Part shown: one piece after another, positions 6,572 to 10,230 of the stretch
Position numbering within the stretch: the stretch's first letter is position 1
Layout of the letters: every line of letters begins with the position of its first letter
Assembly (NCBI GenBank): GCA_023248615.1
Contig: JAHFEI010000050.1
Span: 1-10,230, forward strand
DNA length: 10,230 bases
From: Nitrospinales bacterium
GTDB lineage: Bacteria; Nitrospinota_A; UBA7883; JACRGQ01
Direction: 5' to 3'
Notes under the pieces: model-generated
Told to the model about the DNA's origin: nothing
Seen by the model: only the letters and a program-made list of their open reading frames with translations
Databases searched by the model: none
Made by a program: the position numbers and the translations under genes

Positions 6572-7950
6572 AACTCTCCTGCACAATGTGAAATAAAACT
6601 TTCTATCGACCCAGGCCGTGACGCCATGTGAAGGTGCACATAGCTCGCCAAAACCTTGCCGCGTTGGTATCCCTCTTCCTCCGCCTGTCCGGAATTTTTT
6701 GCCGTAAGCGAATATGCCGTTTCCCACCCCGCTTGCACCGGGTTTTCCATGAATTCCGAATAGTGGAAGCGGTGGCCGCGTAGCCTTGCTCCGGCGTTTC
6801 CCACCAGCGTGTCGCGCTCCATCAACACGTCCGCATATCCTAGTGCGCGGAATTTTTTGTTCATCTTTGTCCACGGCGGGATAATCCCGGCAAACGGATA
6901 CTTGCCGCCATCTTGCAGTTCCACCCCGCCGGAAAGGTACATCAGGCCTCCGCACTCCGCGTACACAGGTTTTCCGGACGATGCGAAACTCCGCACTCCC
7001 TCCAGCATGCCCCTATTTTCGCTCAGCGCCTGCGCATGTTCCTCCGGGTAGCCGCCGCCGAAATACAGCGCGTCCAGCCCGTGTGGCAACGCAACATCGC
7101 GTATAGGTGAAAAACGGACCAGCTCGCATCCCGCGTTTTCCATCGCATCCAACGTGTCGCGGTAGTAAAAGCTGAATGCGCTGTCGAACGCTATGCCTAC
7201 CGTGGCGCGTTTGCCACGGCTTTCTACAGTTGCCATTTCCCCGGCGTCAATGCGGGGAGCATCCTTTGCCATCTTTATTATCCCGTCGATATCGGCGTTT
7301 TTTTTCATCACGGCGGCGAACTGTCCCAGCGTATCTGCGGAAAGATTTTGCAAATCCGCCTTTACCAGCCCCAGATGCCGACTGGCGAGCGTGGGAAATG
7401 CGCCCTTTTGTACCGTCCCGACAAGAGGCGGCAGGGAGCACGATTCAAGCGCTTCTGAAAGCATTTTTTTGTGCCTGTCGGAGCCGATGCGGTTGGCCAG
7501 CACGCCGCAAACTTTTACACCAGCCTCAAGCCCGGCATATCCCTTCACGATTGCCGCAATGCTTCGGGACATGCCCGATGCGTCCACCGCCAGCAAAACA
7601 GGCGCTTCCAGCCACTGCGCCATTTCGGCGGTGCTACCATGTGAAGATTTTGGGTCAGCCCCATCAAACATGCCCATCACACCTTCCACCACCGCAATAT
7701 CGGCATCCGCCGTTTTACGTGCGAAGAGGCCTAAAACATACTCTTTCCCCATCATCCATGCGTCGAGGTTTAAGCAGTCCCTGCCAGAGGCGGCGGTAAG
7801 CAACGTAGGGTCCAGAAAATCCGGCCCCACCTTGAATGTTTGCACCCTCAGCCCCCTTTTTGCCAATGCATGCGTCAGGGCAAGCGACATGGAGGTTTTC
7901 CCCGTTCCGCTGTGCGTACCGGCAATGACTATGCGCGGGCAGGAAATCAT
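6568..7950 (-). CDS. cbiA: Cobyrinate a,c-diamide synthase (CbiA)
   Basis: ATP- and glutamine-dependent amidotransferase that converts the a and c carboxylates of cobyrinate to amides. At 460 residues it is full length. The N-terminal half is a dethiobiotin-synthetase-like ATP domain with P-loop GTHSGTGKTS (11-20), VGPDFLDP (41-48), VVEGVMGMFDGAD (87-99) and the SAxV/NR-type segment GVLANRIGS (149-157). The C-terminal half is a class I (triad-type) glutaminase domain with FGGGYPEEHA (297-306), VYAECGGLMYL (329-339, nucleophile Cys333), RGHRFHYSEF (391-400) and ASYVHLHMAS (435-444) with the partner histidine. The ATG at 7950-7948 has an excellent RBS (GGGAGG at 7962-7957). It is the first gene after the riboswitch leader. 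Its TGA overlaps the next gene as ATGA. Confidence 0.96.
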   Translation of the reverse strand: MISCPRIVIAGTHSGTGKTSMSLALTHALAKRGLRVQTFKVGPDFLDPTLLTAASGRDCLNLDAWMMGKEYVLGLFARKTADADIAVVEGVMGMFDGADPKSSHGSTAEMAQWLEAPVLLAVDASGMSRSIAAIVKGYAGLEAGVKVCGVLANRIGSDRHKKMLSEALESCSLPPLVGTVQKGAFPTLASRHLGLVKADLQNLSADTLGQFAAVMKKNADIDGIIKMAKDAPRIDAGEMATVESRGKRATVGIAFDSAFSFYYRDTLDAMENAGCELVRFSPIRDVALPHGLDALYFGGGYPEEHAQALSENRGMLEGVRSFASSGKPVYAECGGLMYLSGGVELQDGGKYPFAGIIPPWTKMNKKFRALGYADVLMERDTLVGNAGARLRGHRFHYSEFMENPVQAGWETAYSLTAKNSGQAEEEGYQRGKVLASYVHLHMASRPGSIESFISHCAGEL

Positions 7951-7956
7951 GCCGAT

Positions 7957-7962
7957 CCTCCC
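7957..7962 (-). promoter_or_regulatory. Ribosome binding site of cbiA
   Basis: GGGAGG six nt before the cbiA ATG, the strongest RBS in the operon. It lies in the loop of a possible small hairpin in which GCCG (7966-7963) pairs with CGGC (7954-7951), so that local fold would leave it exposed. Its neighbouring bases GGATCG are also complementary to CGATCC at 8157-8152 inside the riboswitch, a six-base match that may be chance. Confidence 0.8.
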
Positions 7963-7978
7963 GGCAAGCAGATGGTGC

Positions 7979-7992
7979 GGGCGGAACCGCCC
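7979..7992 (-). promoter_or_regulatory. GC-rich hairpin in the cbiA leader
   Basis: Perfect inverted repeat GGGCGGTTCCGCCC, about 16 nt upstream of the cbiA RBS. No U-run follows it, so it is not an ordinary intrinsic terminator. It could be part of the riboswitch expression platform or a structure that spaces the RBS. The role is inferred only from its position. Confidence 0.35.
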
Positions 7993-8097
7993 AATGGATA
8001 CCTGTTGGAATAAAAACTACATATCAAGCGGCGCTACCCCGAAAACCAAAAGTTATGGGGTGCCGTATTCCATCCCATTGAAAATCACTGTCCCAAC

Positions 8098-8110
8098 CTC
8101 ATGCCACGAG
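8098..8110 (-). promoter_or_regulatory. Candidate L13 hairpin of the cobalamin riboswitch (kissing-loop partner)
   Basis: CTCGTGGCATGAG forms a short stem (CTC/GAG, extendable by a G-U and a U-A pair) about 18 nt 3' of the riboswitch closing helix. The segment GTGGCA (8107-8102) is exactly complementary to TGCCAC in the riboswitch (8198-8193), extendable by one G-U pair. In cobalamin riboswitches the L5 loop kisses an L13 loop just downstream when the ligand is bound, and this has the expected position and sequence. Confidence 0.65.
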
Positions 8111-8127
8111 CGCAAAGAGACAAAACA

Positions 8128-8289
8128 TCACCAGTCGGTCTTCTGGCTCCCGGATCGTCCTACTTACCGCGCCTTCCCGACCATTACAGCCAGTGGCACC
8201 AATGCGGCGTTCGTCCCCGGTTACAGCGGCGGGCCCGCGACGGACTTTAACCGTCTTCCCTGTTCAGCCTTTCCTTAAGGCTTCTGGTA
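8128..8289 (-). ncRNA. Cobalamin (B12) riboswitch controlling the cbi operon
   Basis: Cis-acting RNA that binds adenosylcobalamin-type ligands and lowers expression of the downstream operon. Read on the minus strand, the conserved blocks are in order: a small P2-like hairpin GCCTT-AAGGA-AAGGC; AGGGAA followed by an ACGG..CCGT helix; GGGCCCGCCGCTGTAA (about 8237-8222); the L5 element TGCCACTGG (8198-8190); GGGAAGGCGCGGTAAGTAG (about 8177-8159); and the B12 box GAGCCAGAAGACC (8149-8137). The closing helix P1 is ACCAG (8288-8284) with CTGGT (8134-8130). The promoter -10 ends only a few bases before P1, so the transcript begins at the riboswitch itself. It lies about 180 nt upstream of cbiA, first gene of a B12 operon, which fits its expected target. 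The outer ends are approximate. Confidence 0.95.
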
Positions 8290-8295
8290 GGTTTG

Positions 8296-8324
8296 ATTAT
8301 CTGCAAGAGCGGCAAAGTTGTCAA
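8296..8324 (-). promoter_or_regulatory. Sigma70-type promoter of the cbi operon
   Basis: TTGACA (8324-8319) and GATAAT (8301-8296) are separated by exactly 17 nt. The -35 is a perfect consensus and the -10 differs from TATAAT at one base. The predicted start falls near 8289, at the 5' edge of the riboswitch. It lies 62 nt downstream of the chemoreceptor terminator, so the operon has its own strong promoter, with control left mostly to the riboswitch. No operator repeat is evident around it. Confidence 0.85.
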
Positions 8325-8385
8325 CAACAATCCCCGACGCTTGGATAAGTAGCGGACAGTGGCGCATGAAGCAGGTAACGAAGAC

Positions 8386-8434
8386 AAAAAAAGGCATCCC
8401 GCCTACGACCCTTTCGGATCGGAAACGGGATGCC
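8386..8434 (-). terminator. Intrinsic terminator of the chemoreceptor gene
   Basis: Nine-base stem GGCATCCCG (8434-8426) with CGGGATGCC (8401-8393), followed at once by seven T (8392-8386). Inside it CGATCC and GGGTCG pair around a GAAA tetraloop with one G-U pair, extending the hairpin. It begins 9 nt after the chemoreceptor stop codon and separates that gene from the cbi promoter. There is no T-run on the other side, so it works only for the minus strand. Confidence 0.93.
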
Positions 8435-8443
8435 GCAAAAAAC

Positions 8444-10114
8444 TTAGAATTCGTTGGAGTCGTCGTCGCCGAACGGGATAATATCTTCGGCCTTCTTGCC
8501 GCCCTTGGGCGCGGGAGCCGCCGCCTTTTTCGGAGCAGGCAAACCTTTCGGCTTCTGCGCTACGTGAGGCGCAGGAGCATGGTAGATGGGTTTTGGCGCC
8601 TTGTGTGCCGCTGGTGGCGCGGCATGATGCTCCGCAGTGCCACTTGAGCCGCCGAATATTATCCCTGCCAAGTCTTGCACCAAGCCGTTCAAAACTTCGG
8701 CCTGGGCGGAGAGTTCTTCGCTACTGGAAGCCGCTTCTTCCGCATTCGCGGCGTTTTGCTGGGTTACAGAGTCCATCTGGGTAATCGCCTTGTTAATCTG
8801 CTCAACGCCCTGCGATTGTTCCACAGACGCCGCCGCCACTTCCGCCGACAGGTCGCCCGCTTTCTTTATCCGGTCTGCAATCTCATCCAGCGATTTTGCA
8901 ACGCGGCTGGTGATAGCCGTGCCGCTGTCCGCTTTCGATACCGCATTCGATATAAGCCCGGCTATGTCCTTGGATGCCGCCGCCGCACGTTGCGCCAGGT
9001 TCCGCACCTCTTCGGCGACAACGGCAAAGCCCTTGCCATGTTCGCCGGCCCGTGCCGCTTCCACCGCCGCGTTCAGCGCCAGCAAGTTGGTCTGGAATGC
9101 TATCTCTTCGATAACCTTTATTATTTTCGCTATGTCGTCGGAGGCTCTCTTTATATCCCCCATCGCAACGACCATCTCTTTCATCTCGCCTACGCCGCCA
9201 TCCACAACCCTTTTGCTGTCCGTCATCAGGTTGTTTACGGTGTTGGAGTTATCGGCATTATGTTTAGTCATGGAAGAAATCTCCTCCAGCGACGACGATG
9301 TTTCCTCGATGGAAGCCGCCTGCTCGCTGGCCCCTTCCGCCATCTGCTGGCTGGATTCGGAAAGCTGGCCCGATGCGGAGCTAACCTGGTCGGAGCCGGA
9401 TACCAGCCCTTCCATAACTTGGCTGATGCCCTGTGTTACCGAGCGTAAAATTACGAAGGCAAGGATAACGCCGGCAAGTATGCCGACCACGGAGACTATA
9501 GATACCAGCCATATCGTCTGGTCATACGCTTTCTCGGAATCTGTTTCTGCCTCATGTATCTGCTTGGAGTACCTCTCGGTCAAGGCGTCCAAGGCGCCTT
9601 CCATCGCGTCAACAAGCGGCCTGCCCGTATCTTGCGAAAGCCCGATGGCCGTTATCATGTTCATGGATTTGTCTTTACCGCCAGCCCCGGCGGCTATCTC
9701 CACCGTGCCATACGTCTTGGAAAGCTCTATTATCTTGCGCGCATTGTCCTCGTACGCCTTCCATTTAACATCGTAATCGTCCAGCATCTTCTTGGCTTCT
9801 TCGCTAAGGATGGCGCGAAGGTCGTTCTCGCTTTTCCTCATCTTCTCCAGGTTGGCATTGAACTTGGCTTCCCAATCCCCTTTTTTCTCGGCATAGCGGC
9901 TCATGATAATATTTTTCTCTACCCGGACGCACCAGATGGCGCTACGGTAGATTTGCGCGGTAAGCGAAAGCTTTTTGCCTAATTCGCTAACCTTATCGAC
10001 ATTGGCATTCACCGCCCCTATCCGATTGATGCTGACAAGCGCTATGGTTACCGACACAAGAATGAGAATTACAAATATAACTACCATCTTACCGGAAAGA
10101 CTGAGATTCTTCAT
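8444..10114 (-). CDS. Methyl-accepting chemotaxis protein with 4HB-type sensor domain
   Basis: Inner-membrane chemoreceptor that would pass ligand signals to CheA/CheW. Of its 556 residues, 9-29 form membrane helix 1. Residues 30-200 form a periplasmic, mostly helical region resembling a four-helix-bundle (4HB_MCP) sensor, with RVEKNIIMSRY near 64-74. Residues 202-223 form helix 2. The signalling bundle follows almost directly, with the highly conserved hairpin tip EIAFQTNLLALNAAVEAARAG at 337-357 and GFAVVAEEVRNLA at 362-374. The S/A/E/Q-rich patches flanking the tip (about 258-283 and 453-470) are likely methylation regions. There is no space for a normal HAMP domain. Residues 490-545 are a Pro/Ala/Lys/His-rich flexible linker, and the C-terminus ends IIPFGDDDSNEF, perhaps an adaptor or CheR-docking tail, although it lacks the NWETF-type Trp. 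The ATG at 10114 has GGGAGGGG 8 nt upstream. It is probably a single-gene unit unrelated to B12. Its ligand is unknown. Confidence 0.94.
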   Translation of the reverse strand: MKNLSLSGKMVVIFVILILVSVTIALVSINRIGAVNANVDKVSELGKKLSLTAQIYRSAIWCVRVEKNIIMSRYAEKKGDWEAKFNANLEKMRKSENDLRAILSEEAKKMLDDYDVKWKAYEDNARKIIELSKTYGTVEIAAGAGGKDKSMNMITAIGLSQDTGRPLVDAMEGALDALTERYSKQIHEAETDSEKAYDQTIWLVSIVSVVGILAGVILAFVILRSVTQGISQVMEGLVSGSDQVSSASGQLSESSQQMAEGASEQAASIEETSSSLEEISSMTKHNADNSNTVNNLMTDSKRVVDGGVGEMKEMVVAMGDIKRASDDIAKIIKVIEEIAFQTNLLALNAAVEAARAGEHGKGFAVVAEEVRNLAQRAAAASKDIAGLISNAVSKADSGTAITSRVAKSLDEIADRIKKAGDLSAEVAAASVEQSQGVEQINKAITQMDSVTQQNAANAEEAASSSEELSAQAEVLNGLVQDLAGIIFGGSSGTAEHHAAPPAAHKAPKPIYHAPAPHVAQKPKGLPAPKKAAAPAPKGGKKAEDIIPFGDDDSNEF

Positions 10115-10122
10115 CGATTACG

Positions 10123-10130
10123 CCCCTCCC
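10123..10130 (-). promoter_or_regulatory. Ribosome binding site of the chemoreceptor
   Basis: GGGAGGGG ends 8 nt before the ATG at 10114, a strong site that supports this start. Confidence 0.7.
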
Positions 10131-10138
10131 TTAAAGGC

Positions 10139-10168
10139 AGTATAACAATCCGCTTATCCATTTAATTA
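10139..10168 (-). promoter_or_regulatory. Weak candidate promoter of the chemoreceptor
   Basis: TATACT (10144-10139) is a good -10 match 24 nt upstream of the start codon, but the region 17-18 nt further upstream (AT-rich, TTAATTAA) has no convincing -35. No sigma28 or sigma54 flagellar-type promoter could be recognised either. Offered only as the best site in the 116 bases upstream of the gene. Confidence 0.25.
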
Positions 10169-10183
10169 ACAAACTACTGCGTA

Positions 10184-10226
10184 CATATCCAAACAGGCAT
10201 ATCCTACCACTTTCCCGCCGGATATG
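10184..10226. repeat. Three copies of a 7-base CATATCC/GGATATG element
   Basis: On the plus strand CATATCC occurs at 10184-10190 and 10198-10204 (14 bases apart, start to start), and the inverse GGATATG at 10220-10226. The second and third could form a 7-bp stem with a 15-base loop. This is upstream of the chemoreceptor. It might be an operator or part of a gene end beyond the window edge, but with 7-base units chance is possible. Confidence 0.35.
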
Positions 10227-10230
10227 TGTA

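Noticed and set aside
6572..6955. N-terminal extension of the CbiC-CbiX frame
   Set aside because: It would overlap cbiA by nearly 400 bases and reads as an Arg/Gly-rich frame-shadow. The ATG at 6571 has a good RBS and an ATGA overlap.
7979..7992. GGGCGGTTCCGCCC as an intrinsic terminator
   Set aside because: No U-run follows it, so it is kept only as an unexplained leader hairpin.
8016..8021. T-run in the leader (TTTTT) as a riboswitch-controlled terminator
   Set aside because: The preceding bases do not form an adjacent GC-rich hairpin. The nearest candidate stem ends well upstream of the T-run.
7193..8278. Plus-strand open frame of 361 codons opposite cbiA and the riboswitch
   Set aside because: It runs antisense through a clear cbiA and the riboswitch, its translation is Pro/Ser/Arg-rich with no recognisable domain, and it is an expected by-product of the codon bias of the real gene.
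8637..9776. Plus-strand open frame of 379 codons opposite the chemoreceptor
   Set aside because: Ser/Ala-rich antisense image of the coiled-coil coding sequence, with no family motif.
10115..10230. Flagellar-type (sigma28) or sigma54 promoter for the chemoreceptor
   Set aside because: No TAAA/GCCGATAA pair and no GG-N10-GC pair of correct spacing were found on the minus strand.
1..10230. Mobile elements, CRISPR, tRNA or rRNA genes, toxin-antitoxin or defence genes
   Set aside because: No transposase or recombinase motif, terminal inverted repeats, regular repeat-spacer pattern, or tRNA-like sequence was seen on either strand. The window is filled by ordinary core-type genes.

Overview
The window is almost entirely one long minus-strand operon for anaerobic (early-cobalt) cobalamin (vitamin B12) corrin-ring synthesis and cobalt uptake. 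An unrelated chemoreceptor gene lies upstream of it on the same strand. The gene content (CbiX, CbiD, a separate CbiE, a CbiMNQO cobalt importer, a double-membrane chemoreceptor with a 4HB sensor) suggests a motile Gram-negative anaerobe or facultative anaerobe, perhaps a deltaproteobacterium in the broad sense (Desulfobacterota, Geobacter-like). The taxon is an inference from gene style and cannot be fixed from this window.

Layout in transcription order (right to left). 10114-8444: methyl-accepting chemotaxis protein, closed by a strong intrinsic terminator at 8434-8386. 8324-8296: a near-consensus sigma70 promoter (TTGACA, 17 nt, GATAAT). 8289-8128: an adenosylcobalamin-type riboswitch, followed by an L13-type hairpin at 8110-8098 whose loop is complementary to the riboswitch L5 loop. 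The rest of the leader reaches the strong RBS of cbiA at 7962-7957. Then cbiA, a cbiC-cbiX fusion, cbiM, a divergent cbiN-like gene, cbiQ, cbiO, cbiD, cbiE, cobI/cbiL, and the 5' part of cobM/cbiF, which runs off the left edge.

The genes work together as follows. CbiM/N/Q/O imports Co2+. The CbiX half of the fusion inserts it into sirohydrochlorin. CobI/CbiL (C20), CobM/CbiF (C11), CbiD (C1) and CbiE (C5) methylate the ring. The CbiC half moves the C11 methyl to give cobyrinate, and CbiA amidates side chains a and c. The riboswitch would shut down both metal supply and ring synthesis when B12 is plentiful. All ten coding regions overlap their neighbours by 4 to about 23 bases, so the operon has no internal intergenic space. 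CbiT, CbiG, CbiH, CbiJ and CbiP are not in the window and may follow cobM/cbiF beyond the left edge.

I found no mobile element, CRISPR array, tRNA, rRNA or clear sign of transfer. The system itself is well known. The points worth a second look are the CbiC-CbiX fusion with its His tail, the divergent CbiN, the altered Walker A of CbiO, the visible L5-L13 kissing-loop complementarity with a long leader behind it, and the chemoreceptor with no room for a HAMP domain.
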